Positions 1 to 8,330 of a stretch of 64,000 nucleotides of DNA are shown here, in pieces (position 1 is the first letter of the stretch; each line of letters opens with the position of its first letter). The notes beneath the pieces were generated by a model. The model ran no database searches and was not told the origin of the DNA. It worked only from the letters and a program-made list of their open reading frames with translations. Where the stretch lies: assembly GCF_027925385.1 (NCBI RefSeq), contig NZ_AP027142.1:1904001-1968000 (forward strand). The letters are read 5' to 3'. The translations under genes were made by a program, and so were the position numbers. This DNA comes from Methylocystis iwaonis (lineage in GTDB: Bacteria > Pseudomonadota > Alphaproteobacteria > Rhizobiales > Beijerinckiaceae).

Positions 1-74
1 GCGGTCCCGAAGGCGCGCAGCGCTATCCCTCGCTCGCCGCCTTGAGGGCCGAGGCCGAGTCGCGACAGCGCTAA
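1..74 (+). CDS. C-terminal fragment of an unidentified protein
   Basis: An open frame enters from the left edge and ends at the TAA at 72-74. Its last residues read GPEGAQRYPSLAALRAEAES followed by RQR. The charged alanine-rich tail looks like the C-terminus of a real protein, but 23 residues are too few to name it. About 100 bp separate it from the next gene on the same strand, so it may or may not be co-transcribed. Confidence 0.4.
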   Translation, partial: GPEGAQRYPSLAALRAEAESRQR

Positions 75-173
75 CCTGCCTCGCTGTATGCGGCCATTGG
101 CCGCCTCACGGCGCCTCGCCAGCGTCGCTATCCTGCCGCGATAACAACGACAAAATCGTCGCCGGGGAGGCAT

Positions 174-1343
174 ATGCCAGGGACGGATTCTCTTTTAGAC
201 GCTGTTCGGCGGATCGAGCCCATCATCCGCGAAAATGCTGCGGCGGCCGAGCGTGATCGCCGATTGTCGCCGCAAGCGGCAGCGGCGATGCGCGAGGCGG
301 GCCTTTACCGACTCTGGCGGCCCAAGGCGCTCGGCGGGCTGGAAGTCGATCCCAAGACGGGTTTCCGCGTCATCGAGGAACTCGGCCGCATCGACAGCGC
401 AGCAAGCTGGAATTTGCAGGTGTCGATCGCCCACGACCTTTTCGGGCCATGGTTCCCCGACGACGCCGCGCGCGAAATCTTTGGGGGCGACGCCATCGTC
501 GTCGGCGGCCAGCAGCCGGCGCGTCGGGCAGTTCCCGTGGCGGGCGGCTATCTTCTTTCGGGCGGCACGCCTTTTGTCAGCGGCGCACATCAGGCGACCG
601 CTTATCTGGGCTATGCCAACATCGTTGAGGATGGCGATCTGTGCCGTAACGCCGACGGCGCGCCGGAAACGCTTTTGGTCGCCTGCTCGGCGAAAGACGC
701 GACGATCGTCGACAACTGGAACGTCTTCGGCATGCGGGGGACGGGCAGTCATGATGTCGACGTGCATGACGCATTCGTCCCCGCCAATTGGGCCGTTCCT
801 TGGGAGCCGCTGCGCAAACCGGGCAGCGCCTATGACGGGCCGCTCTATCGCCTGACAGTCTGGCCGGCGATCGCCGCGCTGACGCCGCCAGCGCTCGGCA
901 TCGCCCGGGCGGCCATCGACGAGGCGATCGCGCTCATCACGAAAAAGACGCCAGCTTTTGGCGCAAAGAAGCTGGAGGACAACGGCGTCGTGCAGTCCCA
1001 ACTGGCGCGCGCGGAAGCGAGGCTCGGCGCCGGACGCGCCTTCTTCTATCAGACGTTTGAAGAGGCCTATGCGCAAGCGGTCGCGGGCCAGCCAATCGAT
1101 ACAAAAATAAAGGGGAGATTGCAGCTCGCCATCACCCACGCCATGCTCGAAGCCACGGCGGCGGTGGACATCGTGCATGAGATTGTCGGCGCCTCCGGCA
1201 TACGTGAGGAGTTTCGTTTCGCGCAGCATTTCCGCGATGTCCACGTCATCACGCAGCACGGCTTCATCAACGCCGCGAAACTGCAGCCGGTCGGGCAGAT
1301 CATGCTGGGCCTTGCGCCCGACTGGCCATTCTTCGCGTTTTGA
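174..1343 (+). CDS. Acyl-CoA dehydrogenase-family flavoprotein
   Basis: The 389-aa protein has the three-part layout of the acyl-CoA dehydrogenase fold: an N-terminal helical domain (about 1-110) with AAMREAGLYRLWRPKALGG, a middle beta domain (about 115-220) with FGMRGTGSHDV, and a C-terminal helical bundle (about 235-370). The GMRGTGSHDV stretch and the C-terminal layout resemble the branch that contains flavin-dependent monooxygenases such as DszC/HpaH-type hydroxylases rather than classical beta-oxidation enzymes; this assignment is inferred from pattern. FAD or FMN binding is expected. An ATG follows GGGGAGGCAT, a good ribosome binding site. No partner flavin reductase or CoA ligase lies nearby, so the substrate is unknown. 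A repeat element starts immediately after its stop codon. Confidence 0.8.
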   Translation: MPGTDSLLDAVRRIEPIIRENAAAAERDRRLSPQAAAAMREAGLYRLWRPKALGGLEVDPKTGFRVIEELGRIDSAASWNLQVSIAHDLFGPWFPDDAAREIFGGDAIVVGGQQPARRAVPVAGGYLLSGGTPFVSGAHQATAYLGYANIVEDGDLCRNADGAPETLLVACSAKDATIVDNWNVFGMRGTGSHDVDVHDAFVPANWAVPWEPLRKPGSAYDGPLYRLTVWPAIAALTPPALGIARAAIDEAIALITKKTPAFGAKKLEDNGVVQSQLARAEARLGAGRAFFYQTFEEAYAQAVAGQPIDTKIKGRLQLAITHAMLEATAAVDIVHEIVGASGIREEFRFAQHFRDVHVITQHGFINAAKLQPVGQIMLGLAPDWPFFAF

Positions 1344-1346
1344 CGT

Positions 1347-1500
1347 TTGATCAGCTCGCATTGGGAAAATGTCATTCCCGGCGGGCTGAAAGCCCGACCG
1401 GGAATCCAGAGCCACAAAAGCGCTGGTTTGGCTCTGGATTCCCGATCGCTCGCTCAAGCGAGCGTCGGGAATGACACCGGCCCAACAAGCGGATCTCGAA
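1347..1500. mobile_element. MITE-like modular repeat, copy 1 (short form)
   Basis: The left end reads TTTGATCAGCTCGCATTGGG and the right end CCCAACAAGCGGATCTCG. Inside are two hairpins: CGGCGGGCTGAAAGCCCG, and CGATCGCTCGCT...AGCGAGCGTCG flanked by GGGAATGAC. The same ends and cores recur at about 4804, 26318, 40988, 45691 and 54238. No coding capacity is seen. This copy lacks the CATTGCGAG...CTCGCAATG module carried by the long copies. It lies between the stop of the flavoprotein gene and the stop of the convergent CBS gene. Confidence 0.8.
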
Positions 1501-1532
1501 AGTCTATCAACTTTTGCGGAATGCGCTCTAAG
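1499..1532. repeat. GAGCGC palindromic repeat, half-copy A
   Basis: The sequence AAAGTCTATCAACTTTTGC then GGAATGCGCTCTA matches half of the longer palindrome at 10980-11033. Its final CTA is the reverse-strand TAG stop codon of the CBS-domain gene. It directly abuts the right end of repeat copy 1. Confidence 0.65.
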
Positions 1533-2469
1533 TCCGCTTGCCCCACATCAGAAACAGCGCCGCATCGCCGGGCAGGCCCTCGGGAAAATCGACGATCTGC
1601 GCGGCAATTTTGAAGCCGCGCGGCTGCAGCTCGTTGCGCCAGCGCTTGAAGACATCAGCCGGCTCGCCGCGCAGCGTTTCCGGCCAGTGCGAGTCGGGCG
1701 CGTTGATCGCGCGCCCGCCATCGAGGCAGAGCTGGGCCGGAAATCGGATGAGCATGTGCTCGGTTAGGCCCGAGGCGGCGGCGCGGCGGGCCTGAGAAAC
1801 CATCTCGCGCCATTGCCCTTCGGTGAGGCGCTGGGCGGCGAGCTCCTTGATGCGCTGCTCGCGCAATTCCAACATGGCGCGGTGGCGGTCGTCGCGCTCC
1901 TTATCGAGCTGGCGCTCATGCGCGGCGACGAGATCGCGAAACTCTTCGGCTGTTGCGATGTCGCAGGCTTCCGGTTCGCGTCGCGTTTCCGAAAGGATGG
2001 ATTTGGGCTGGCTGAGAACGTCCTGCTGTTGTGGGTGTTTGCGCTCGGAGAGCGCGTGCAGCACTTCGCGGCGCAAGAGCACGCCGATGATTTTGTGGCC
2101 GTCGACCACCGGCGCGCGTTTGAGATGATGCTCCTGCATCACTTTCGCGATGTCGGAAAGCTTGGCGCCGCTGGGGACGGAGATCGCGGGCGCCGTCATC
2201 ACCTCGCGCAGCGCCCGGCCATTCGAGCGGAAGGGCGCGTTACGCCGGTTTTGCAGCAAGAACGCCGGAATGGGCCCGAGACCGGCGTCGGGGAGAGGGC
2301 GCGCCTTTTCGAGATTGCTGCGCGTGACGATCCCGATCGGCGCCAACTGCTCGTCGACGACGGGCACAACGCCGACCTCGCATTCCGAAAGAAGCTTCGC
2401 GACGTAATCGAGGTCCGCATCCGCCGTGACAAAAGGAAAATGCCGCGTCATCAACTCGCGCGCAATCAT
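1528..2469 (-). CDS. CBS-domain pair protein with C-terminal extension
   Basis: The 313-aa protein begins MIARELMTRHFPFVTADADL, a typical first CBS motif (about 1-60). A second CBS motif follows at about 85-145 (VMTAPAISVPSGAKLSDIAK and RAPVVDGHKIIGVLLRREV). CBS pairs (Bateman modules) usually bind adenosyl ligands such as AMP, ATP or SAM and regulate attached or partner proteins. The rest holds a charged, probably coiled helix (about 170-225, RQLDKERDDRHRAMLELREQ) and a C-terminal part (about 235-313) that I do not recognise; it contains no channel, kinase or IMPDH domain. Its TAG stop is contributed by a repeat, and exonuclease III lies 22 bp upstream on the same strand. Confidence 0.8.
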   Translation of the reverse strand: MIARELMTRHFPFVTADADLDYVAKLLSECEVGVVPVVDEQLAPIGIVTRSNLEKARPLPDAGLGPIPAFLLQNRRNAPFRSNGRALREVMTAPAISVPSGAKLSDIAKVMQEHHLKRAPVVDGHKIIGVLLRREVLHALSERKHPQQQDVLSQPKSILSETRREPEACDIATAEEFRDLVAAHERQLDKERDDRHRAMLELREQRIKELAAQRLTEGQWREMVSQARRAAASGLTEHMLIRFPAQLCLDGGRAINAPDSHWPETLRGEPADVFKRWRNELQPRGFKIAAQIVDFPEGLPGDAALFLMWGKRT

Positions 2470-2491
2470 CTGGCCTCCCGTCGCTGCGCCG

Positions 2492-3289
2492 TTACTCCGA
2501 CAACTCTATCGTCACCGGCACATGATCGGACGGACGCTCCCAGCCGCGCGCCTCGGTAAGCACTTCGAGCTTTCCGAGCGCGCCGCCGAGCGCTTCGCTC
2601 ACCAGAATATGGTCAAGGCGCCGGCCGCGGTTCGAGGCCGCCCAATCCGCCGCACGATAGCTCCACCATGTGTAAAGTTTTTCTTCCGCCGGCACGAAAT
2701 GGCGCATGGCGTCGACCCAATTGCCAGCGCGGACGACATTGGTGAGCTTCTCGACCTCGATCGGCGTGTGGCTGACGACTTTCAGCAGCGCCTTGTGGCT
2801 CCAGACGTCATGCTCCAGCGGCGCGATGTTGAGATCGCCGACGAGCATCACGCGGCCCTTCGCGGCGCCGTTTTCGCCCCATTCTGTCATCTCGTCGAGA
2901 AAACCGAGCTTATGCGCAAACTTCGGATTGATCTCGACGTCGGGCTCGTCGCCTCCGGCAGGCACATAGAAATTATGCAGCGTGATCGGCCCACCCGCGC
3001 CCTCGACCTCGACGGCGATATGACGGGCGTCGCCCTTTTCGCAGAAGTCGCGCTTCTCGATCAGCCGCAGCGGCTTTTTCGAGACGACGGCGACGCCGTG
3101 ATAGCCCTTCTGTCCATTGATGGCGGCGTGCTTATAGCCGAGCGCGGTGAAATCCTTCATGGGGAATTCCGCGTCGCGGCATTTGGTTTCCTGCAGGCAG
3201 AGAACGTCGGGCGCCTTGTCTTTCAGGAGTTGCGCGACGAGCGGCATGCGCAGCCGCACCGAATTAATGTTCCACGTCGTAATCTTCAA
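2492..3289 (-). CDS. xthA: Exodeoxyribonuclease III (AP endonuclease)
   Basis: This is an endonuclease/exonuclease/phosphatase-fold enzyme of base-excision repair that cuts at abasic sites and degrades 3' ends. It shows the family's N-terminal TTWNINSVRLR, the metal-binding glutamate in LCLQETKC, the catalytic GDLNIAP motif, the RRLDHIL block and the C-terminal SDHVPV histidine. Two starts are possible. A TTG at 3289 gives the family-typical LKITTWN start, one base after the upstream stop and behind an AAGG; a GTG at 3316 would add nine residues. I prefer TTG because homologues begin at this point. It is probably co-transcribed with the upstream DUF697 gene. Confidence 0.9.
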   Translation of the reverse strand: MKITTWNINSVRLRMPLVAQLLKDKAPDVLCLQETKCRDAEFPMKDFTALGYKHAAINGQKGYHGVAVVSKKPLRLIEKRDFCEKGDARHIAVEVEGAGGPITLHNFYVPAGGDEPDVEINPKFAHKLGFLDEMTEWGENGAAKGRVMLVGDLNIAPLEHDVWSHKALLKVVSHTPIEVEKLTNVVRAGNWVDAMRHFVPAEEKLYTWWSYRAADWAASNRGRRLDHILVSEALGGALGKLEVLTEARGWERPSDHVPVTIELSE

Positions 3290-3290
3290 T

Positions 3291-4340
3291 TTATTGAGCC
3301 TTGGTCTTGTCGCCACTGAACAGGAAAGGCGCGACGTCCTTCACGCCGGGCTGTTTCTCGGTGACGAAGGGAGTAGGGCGGCACACCGCCATGGCGGAGA
3401 GGCCGACGCGCGCCGTGAGCAGGCCGTTGAGCACGCCCTCGCCGAGCTTTGCGGAAAGACGCGCGGCGACGCCATAGCCCAACACCTGCTGCAACAGCGT
3501 GTCGCCGACGGCGACCGTGCCGGTAATGGCAAGATGCGCGCCAACGGAGCGCGCGAGCTTGAAGAAACCGAGAAGGCCGGGGCGGCCGCCATAGATTTCG
3601 GCGATGCGCCGCATCAGCATGATGGCCTGGCCGGCGACGAAAATAACATCGAGGATGGCGCGCGGACTGATCGCCGTCACAACGGAAACGCGCTTGGCGG
3701 CGGCGGCGATTTCGCGACGCGCAATCTCGTCGAGCGGCGCCACGAGACTGCGTTCGGCGAGATCGACGAGGTCTTTGCCGTCGATAATCTGCTTCACATA
3801 GTCGGCGACGAGGGCGCGCGGGCGGGCGAGCTCGGCGCGGCTCTCGTAAAGCTTGCAAAGGTCCAGCACGCGCGTGCGCGCGGCGGCGACGTCGTCGGCC
3901 GTGCGCGCGGCGGCGAGGTCGGCGTGCAGCTTGGCGACGTGGTTTTGCAGCAGGATGGCGCGGATTTCACGCGCGACGAAGAGCAGCGCCGTCAGTGCGG
4001 CGGCCGACGCGAGCGCGAGGCCGATCGTCCCGAGAATGGGCGAACGGGCGAAGAGATCTTCGACGAAGTTCCAGATCCAGACGCTGAGCGCGAGCGTGAT
4101 CAGACCGGTGAGAGCCGACAGGAAAACGCCGCCAGAGGAGAAAACATAGCGATCGAGGAAGCCCTTAGCGCGGACGGCCTCGACCGCCTCTTCGCCACCC
4201 TGCGCGACGTCGGCGAGCTCGGCGGCTTGCGCGAAAATATCGGCCTCCTCCTCGACCTGCGGCGCGGGCTTGGAGGTCACGGTCTCGTCGCCATTGAGGC
4301 GGAAGGCGCGCGGGCGGGGTCTGCGCTCTGAATCGCTCAT
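3291..4340 (-). CDS. DUF697/YcjF (TIGR01620)-family inner-membrane protein
   Basis: The protein (349 aa from the ATG at 4340) begins with a charged segment ending in RRPRPRAFRLNGDE, typical of this alphaproteobacterial family. Two hydrophobic segments follow at about 75-100 (VFLSALTGLITLALSVWIW) and 110-130 (ILGTIGLALASAAALTALLF), then a C-terminal DUF697 domain with AKRVSVVTAISPRAILDVIF and GLLTARVGLSAM. The family is usually found beside a YcjX-like GTPase, which is absent here, so the function is unknown. An in-frame upstream start at 4415 exists but would add a poorly conserved 25-residue lead. It may form an operon with xthA, whose start lies at its stop codon. Confidence 0.75.
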   Translation of the reverse strand: MSDSERRPRPRAFRLNGDETVTSKPAPQVEEEADIFAQAAELADVAQGGEEAVEAVRAKGFLDRYVFSSGGVFLSALTGLITLALSVWIWNFVEDLFARSPILGTIGLALASAAALTALLFVAREIRAILLQNHVAKLHADLAAARTADDVAAARTRVLDLCKLYESRAELARPRALVADYVKQIIDGKDLVDLAERSLVAPLDEIARREIAAAAKRVSVVTAISPRAILDVIFVAGQAIMLMRRIAEIYGGRPGLLGFFKLARSVGAHLAITGTVAVGDTLLQQVLGYGVAARLSAKLGEGVLNGLLTARVGLSAMAVCRPTPFVTEKQPGVKDVAPFLFSGDKTKAQ

Positions 4341-4475
4341 GTGTTCGGTCCGGGCTTCGACCCCTCCCTTTAACGCTTCCGGCGGCAAAACGGGAGCGGG
4401 ATGATGACGAGACACGCGAGTCGATTTTTTCGCGCGCGAGAACTATCCTCTTTGGCGGAAACCGGAGCTGGCAAA

Positions 4476-4727
4476 ATGTCCAAACGGCCACAAACGCGGA
4501 CAATCGATCTAAGCTTGGAAGAGGCGCGTTTCGTGGACGCAAAAGTCGCCTCCGGGGCTTATGCATCGACGAGCGACGTCGTTTGCGACGCGCTAGAGGC
4601 TTTGGCGGAGCGCGACGCCCGGCTCGAAGAGTGGCTAACCCGAGACGTAGCTTCGGTTTACGACCAAATGAAGTCCCAGCCTCAGACTGCTATCCCCGCA
4701 GAGGAGGTTTTCGCGGGCCTCCGCTAA
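4476..4727 (+). CDS. ParD-like antitoxin, apparently orphan
   Basis: The 83-aa protein begins MSKRPQTRTIDLSLEEARFV and continues with VASGAYASTSDVVCDALEAL, the ribbon-helix-helix pattern of ParD/CopG antitoxins (about 8-55), and an acidic C-terminal tail ending PAEEVFAGLR. GGAG lies 10 bp upstream of the ATG; longer in-frame starts exist from 4401 but are not family-like. ParD genes normally overlap or touch a parE toxin. No ParE-like frame follows, only about 75 bp of non-coding DNA and then a repeat element. The toxin was probably lost, or the protein acts on another partner or as a stand-alone regulator. Confidence 0.75.
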   Translation: MSKRPQTRTIDLSLEEARFVDAKVASGAYASTSDVVCDALEALAERDARLEEWLTRDVASVYDQMKSQPQTAIPAEEVFAGLR

Positions 4728-4803
4728 CTGTTGCGGTTCTGCGCCTCTTTTACGAAGGGCGAGACTGGAACCGGCATTTTCGCGTTGGGCGTCTACCGTC
4801 TCC

Positions 4804-5028
4804 GTTTGAACAGCTCGGATTGCTATTTTAATCCAGAGCCACAAGAGCGCTAGTTTTGCCCGACCGCCGTCATTGCGAGCGAAGCGAAGCAATCCAGGGC
4901 GGCGATGCGGCGCTGGATTGCTTCGTCGGCTCCGCCTCCTCGCAATGACGGCGGTGATTTCCTCGTGTCCAAAGGCCGAGCGTCGGTGATGGCGCCGAAC
5001 CAATCGAGCGGATCTCGTATCAGGTTGC
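4804..5028. mobile_element. MITE-like modular repeat, copy 2
   Basis: The left end GTTTGAACAGCTCGGATTG and the right end CCAATCGAGCGGATCTCGT match the other copies. The CCGGCGGGCTGAAAGCCCG hairpin is missing; the ATCCAGAGCCACAAGAGCGC segment and the CATTGCGAGCGAAGCGAAGC palindrome (about 4872-4950) are present. With the flanks it fills the 375-bp gap between the ParD-like gene and plsY; no gene is seen there. Confidence 0.75.
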
Positions 5029-5102
5029 AGCCCCGCCGCGCCTCCGTTAGCATCTGCGGCGCCTCCGCCCGCGCTTCTCGAGAACAGGTTTCAGCGTTTC
5101 CG

Positions 5103-5693
5103 ATGTCCTTCCCGCCCGACGCGTTTGCGCTCATTCTCGGTTACCTCCTCGGCTCCATCCCCTTCGGCTTGGTGCTCACGCGCCTCGCTGGCACCACCGA
5201 CATTCGCGGCATTGGGTCGGGCAATATCGGCGCGACCAATGTCCTGCGCACCGGCCGCAAAGACCTCGCGGCGGCGACGCTCGTTCTCGATGCGATCAAA
5301 GGAACGGCCGCCGTGCTCATCGGCGCCGATCTCTCGCCCGAAGGCGCCATAATCGCGGGCTTCGCGGCCTTTGTCGGGCATATCGCGCCGGTCTGGCTGC
5401 AGTTCAAAGGCGGCAAGGGCGTCGCGACATTCTTTGGGTGCCTTTTCGGCCTGCATTGGCCAGTGGGGCTCGCCTTTTGCGTCATATGGCTCTCGGTCGC
5501 GGCGATCACCCGCTATTCGTCGCTTTCGGCGCTTGTCGCCAGCGCCGCGGCGCCGCTGCTCTTGCTGTTCCTCGGCCATGGCGGCGAAGCCCTCGTCGTC
5601 GGCGCCATGGCGGCCTTGCTTTGGCGCAAGCACGCGGAGAACATCGCCCGCCTGCGCGCCGGCACGGAAAGCCGCATCGGCCAAAAAGCTTGA
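5103..5693 (+). CDS. plsY: Glycerol-3-phosphate acyltransferase PlsY
   Basis: PlsY transfers an acyl group from acyl phosphate to glycerol 3-phosphate, the first step of phospholipid synthesis, in the inner membrane. The 196-aa protein has the family signatures [28 protein letters not shown] and GGKGVAT, with five or more hydrophobic segments, and it has the usual length for the family. The start at 5103 is chosen because the family begins just before the first membrane helix; the frame is open upstream through repeat DNA. Its TGA overlaps the TTG start of dprA by four bases (TTGA), so translational coupling is likely. Confidence 0.95.
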   Translation: MSFPPDAFALILGYLLGSIPFGLVLTRLAGTTDIRGIGSGNIGATNVLRTGRKDLAAATLVLDAIKGTAAVLIGADLSPEGAIIAGFAAFVGHIAPVWLQFKGGKGVATFFGCLFGLHWPVGLAFCVIWLSVAAITRYSSLSALVASAAAPLLLLFLGHGGEALVVGAMAALLWRKHAENIARLRAGTESRIGQKA

Positions 5694-6925
5694 GCGGGGC
5701 GCGGCTCAGCGACGAGCAGCTCGTCGACTGGCTGCGCCTCATCCGCAGTGAAAATATCGGTCCGCGCACCTTTCTGGCGCTGGTCAACCGCTTCGGCGGC
5801 GCCGGCGCGGCGTTGGAGGCCTTGCCGGCGCTCGCCGCCAAGTCGCTGCGTGGGCGCGCGATCCGCATTGCGCCGCGCGACGACATCCTGCGTGAGATGG
5901 ACGCCGCGGCGAGAATGGGCGTGCGTTTCATCCCGATTTGCGACGGCGACTATCCGTTGCTTCTGCGCGAAATCCCGGACGCGCCGCCGGTCCTTTCCAT
6001 CCGCGGCGCCGCCGAGACCATGCAGCGTGACGGGGTGGCGCTCGTCGGTTCGCGCAATGCGTCAATCGCCGGCCTCGCCTTCGCCGAGAGACTGGCCCGT
6101 GGCCTGGGACGGGAGGGCTATGTGATTGTCTCCGGCCTCGCGAGGGGAATCGACGCTGCCGCGCATCGCGCGAGCCTCGAAACCGGCACCATCGCCGTCC
6201 TCGCGGGCGGGCAGGCCCGCCCTTATCCGTCCGAACATGAAAAGCTCGTCGCCCAGATCGCAGAACGCGGACTTCTCGTTTCGGAAATGCCGATTGAATG
6301 GGAGCCGCGCGGCCGCGATTTTCCACGCCGCAACCGCATCATTTCCGGGCTGAGCCGCGCGACGGTCGTGGTCGAGGCGGCGCGCCGCTCGGGCTCGCTG
6401 ATCACCGCGCGTTTCGCCAATGAGCAGGGCCGGGAGATCTTCGCGGTTCCAGGTTCGCCGCTCGATCCGCGCGCGGAGGGGACGAATGATCTGCTGCGCC
6501 AGGGGGCGACCCTGTGCGCGCGGCCGGAAGACGTCGTCGACGCTTTGGCGGCGGGCGGCGGCGGAGGATCGGCGGGGTCGCTTTTCGACATGGCCGGCGG
6601 AGCCGATCAAGGGCCGTTCTTCGAAGAATTCGAGGCCTTGTTCGAGCAGGAGCAAATTGCTTCTGGCAATTTCGCGCTTAGCCAACCCGCTGCTGACGCG
6701 CGCGAGCATTTGCCGGACGCGGACGCGAATTATGCTGAGCTCACCGACCCGCGTGAGCGCGTTATGTCGCTTCTCGGACCGGCGCCGGTGGCGATCGACG
6801 ACCTCATTCGGACCGCCGGCCTATCGGCGCGCGACGTGCAGGGCGCGCTGGTCGAACTCGATCTTGAAGGCCGCCTGGAGCGGCATGGCGCGAATTGCGT
6901 CGCGCTCGTCGGCAACCGAAAGTAG
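5690..6925 (+). CDS. dprA: DNA-processing protein DprA
   Basis: DprA binds incoming single-stranded DNA during natural transformation and loads RecA. The 411-aa product has an N-terminal SAM-like region (about 1-75), the Rossmann-like DprA core (about 80-300) with [32 protein letters not shown] and [10 protein letters not shown], and a C-terminal winged-helix region (about 350-405, [19 protein letters not shown]). The TTG start at 5690 overlaps the plsY stop; the frame extends further upstream only inside plsY. The plsY-dprA order is common in alphaproteobacteria. No other competence genes are in the window. Confidence 0.93.
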   Translation: MSGARLSDEQLVDWLRLIRSENIGPRTFLALVNRFGGAGAALEALPALAAKSLRGRAIRIAPRDDILREMDAAARMGVRFIPICDGDYPLLLREIPDAPPVLSIRGAAETMQRDGVALVGSRNASIAGLAFAERLARGLGREGYVIVSGLARGIDAAAHRASLETGTIAVLAGGQARPYPSEHEKLVAQIAERGLLVSEMPIEWEPRGRDFPRRNRIISGLSRATVVVEAARRSGSLITARFANEQGREIFAVPGSPLDPRAEGTNDLLRQGATLCARPEDVVDALAAGGGGGSAGSLFDMAGGADQGPFFEEFEALFEQEQIASGNFALSQPAADAREHLPDADANYAELTDPRERVMSLLGPAPVAIDDLIRTAGLSARDVQGALVELDLEGRLERHGANCVALVGNRK

Positions 6926-6928
6926 GAG

Positions 6929-7192
6929 CTACTCTTCCGGCTCGATCGCGCGCTCGCGCTCGCCAATCTCGCGCGAATGCGTCTCGGCTTCGACGCGGGC
7001 GAGGTTCAGGAAATAGGCGACCATCGGCATTTCGGATCGTCCGGCCAATTGCGAAAGCTCGGAGGCCATGTCGGCGATATAGCTCGCCAATGCGGCCGCG
7101 TCTTCCTCGGCGCGCCGCTCGGGCGTTTCGGCTTCGCCCGCCTTTTTCCCTGCATGGGATGCGGGCGGGATAGGCGCAGTAGAACGAGCCAT
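6929..7192 (-). CDS. Small conserved protein, paralogue of 56854-57069
   Basis: The 87-aa soluble protein has an Ala/Pro/Glu-rich N-terminal half and a predicted helical core at residues 37-70 (SYIADMASELSQLAGRSEMP then MVAYFLNLARVEAE). The core matches the protein at 56854-57069 in the pattern YI-DM--EL--A-RS-P-VA--L-LAR-EA. A GGGAGG ribosome binding site sits 8 bp before the ATG. I recognise no named function. It converges on dprA with a 3-bp gap. Confidence 0.75.
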   Translation of the reverse strand: MARSTAPIPPASHAGKKAGEAETPERRAEEDAAALASYIADMASELSQLAGRSEMPMVAYFLNLARVEAETHSREIGERERAIEPEE

Positions 7193-7392
7193 TCAGTTTG
7201 CCTCCCGCCGACGCAGCGCCTCTGCGAAGGTAATTAAAACTCGACCTTGACGTGTCTTTTTCTTAAAGCGCAGCCTATGGATGTCAAGTTTCAGTTTTCG
7301 CGGAAGAGTTGCATACATACAATCGGGGTCGCGTCTTGAATAAACTCTAGCGCTCGACCTTTGGCCTGCAATAGCGCCGCGAGCGTAAACAT

Positions 7393-7866
7393 TCAGTCGA
7401 GGCGCGACAGCCGGTCGAGCGCCCCTTGCAGAATATAGGCCGCCGCCATGCGATCGACGACCTCGGCTCTCTTGGCCCGGGAGGCGTCCTGGGCGATAAG
7501 CTCGCGGGTGACGGCGGCGGTGGAGAGGCGCTCGTCCCAGAAGGCGAAGGGCAGGGACGTCAGCTTACGCAGATTTCTCATGAAAGCGCGGGTCGCCTGG
7601 GCGCGCGGACCCTCCGTGCCGTCCATATTGAGGGGCAGGCCGAAGATCAGCGCCTGGACGTCGAAGTCGGCGGCGCGTTTCAGGAGCGCGTCCGCGTCGG
7701 TCGAAAATTTCACCCGCCGGATGGTGTCGAGCGGCGAGGCGAGGCGGCGCTCGACGTCGGAGAGCGCAAGGCCGATGGTTTTGGTCCCGAGATCGAGGCC
7801 CATCAGCCGGCCTTTTGGGGGCAGGGCGCCTCCCAGCTCTTCGATCGTCGCGATCTTATTGCTCAT
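7393..7866 (-). CDS. ruvX: RuvX/YqgF family Holliday-junction resolvase-like nuclease
   Basis: The 157-aa protein has the RNase H-like fold of the YqgF family: [16 protein letters not shown] (first acidic residue), the [18 protein letters not shown] block, [11 protein letters not shown] (glutamate) and a C-terminal [15 protein letters not shown] with an aspartate. The family acts in 16S rRNA 5'-end processing or Holliday-junction resolution. The start at 7866 adds about 20 residues before the conserved core, as is common in alphaproteobacteria. It diverges from gatC across 126 bp. The roughly 200 bp downstream (7193-7392) hold no recognisable gene. Confidence 0.93.
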   Translation of the reverse strand: MSNKIATIEELGGALPPKGRLMGLDLGTKTIGLALSDVERRLASPLDTIRRVKFSTDADALLKRAADFDVQALIFGLPLNMDGTEGPRAQATRAFMRNLRKLTSLPFAFWDERLSTAAVTRELIAQDASRAKRAEVVDRMAAAYILQGALDRLSRLD

Positions 7867-7992
7867 GCTCTCCGCGCTACCATGCCGTCGGCTCAGGATA
7901 AACTCCCGCCCCTCTCTTTATCCACCCGCATTGCGCCCCTGCGCCCCAAGCGCTATAGCGCCGTAACAGGTTCATCCCGGCGGAGCTCTCAA

Positions 7993-8280
7993 ATGTCTGT
8001 CGATTCCGCGGTGGTTCGCCGCATCGCCCATCTTTCGCGCATCGCCGTCGACGAGAACGAGGTCGAGCGCCTGCGCGGCGAGATCAACGCCATTCTCCAT
8101 TTCGTCGAGACGCTGAGCGAAGTGGATGTCGAAGGCGTCGAGCCGATTGCGTCGGTTCTGCCGATGCAAATGAAAAAGCGCGTCGACGTGGTCACGGACG
8201 GCGGCATCGCTGAGGACGTTCTCGTCAATGCGCCGGCCAAGGAAGATCACTACTTCGTCGTGCCCAAGGTGATCGAGTAA
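7993..8280 (+). CDS. gatC: Asp-tRNA(Asn)/Glu-tRNA(Gln) amidotransferase subunit C
   Basis: GatC is the small linker subunit of the GatCAB complex, which converts Glu-tRNA(Gln) or Asp-tRNA(Asn) to the correctly amidated tRNA. The 95-aa sequence shows [20 protein letters not shown] at the N-terminus and the C-terminal belt segment ending [13 protein letters not shown], both typical. GGAG precedes the ATG. gatA follows after 50 bp, so the two form an operon. Confidence 0.96.
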   Translation: MSVDSAVVRRIAHLSRIAVDENEVERLRGEINAILHFVETLSEVDVEGVEPIASVLPMQMKKRVDVVTDGGIAEDVLVNAPAKEDHYFVVPKVIE

Positions 8281-8330
8281 AATCGTCGCCCCGGCCGAAA
8301 CGTCCCGCTCCTTATATATAAAGAGACTCG

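Noticed and set aside
195..1457. A 420-residue minus-strand frame opposite the flavoprotein gene
   Set aside because: It continues into repeat DNA and has no family features, whereas the plus strand has an acyl-CoA dehydrogenase pattern.
4872..4950. The CATTGCGAG...CTCGCAATG palindrome as a CRISPR or attachment site
   Set aside because: Copies are dispersed singly with no regular spacers and no cas or integrase genes; it is a module of the MITE-like family.
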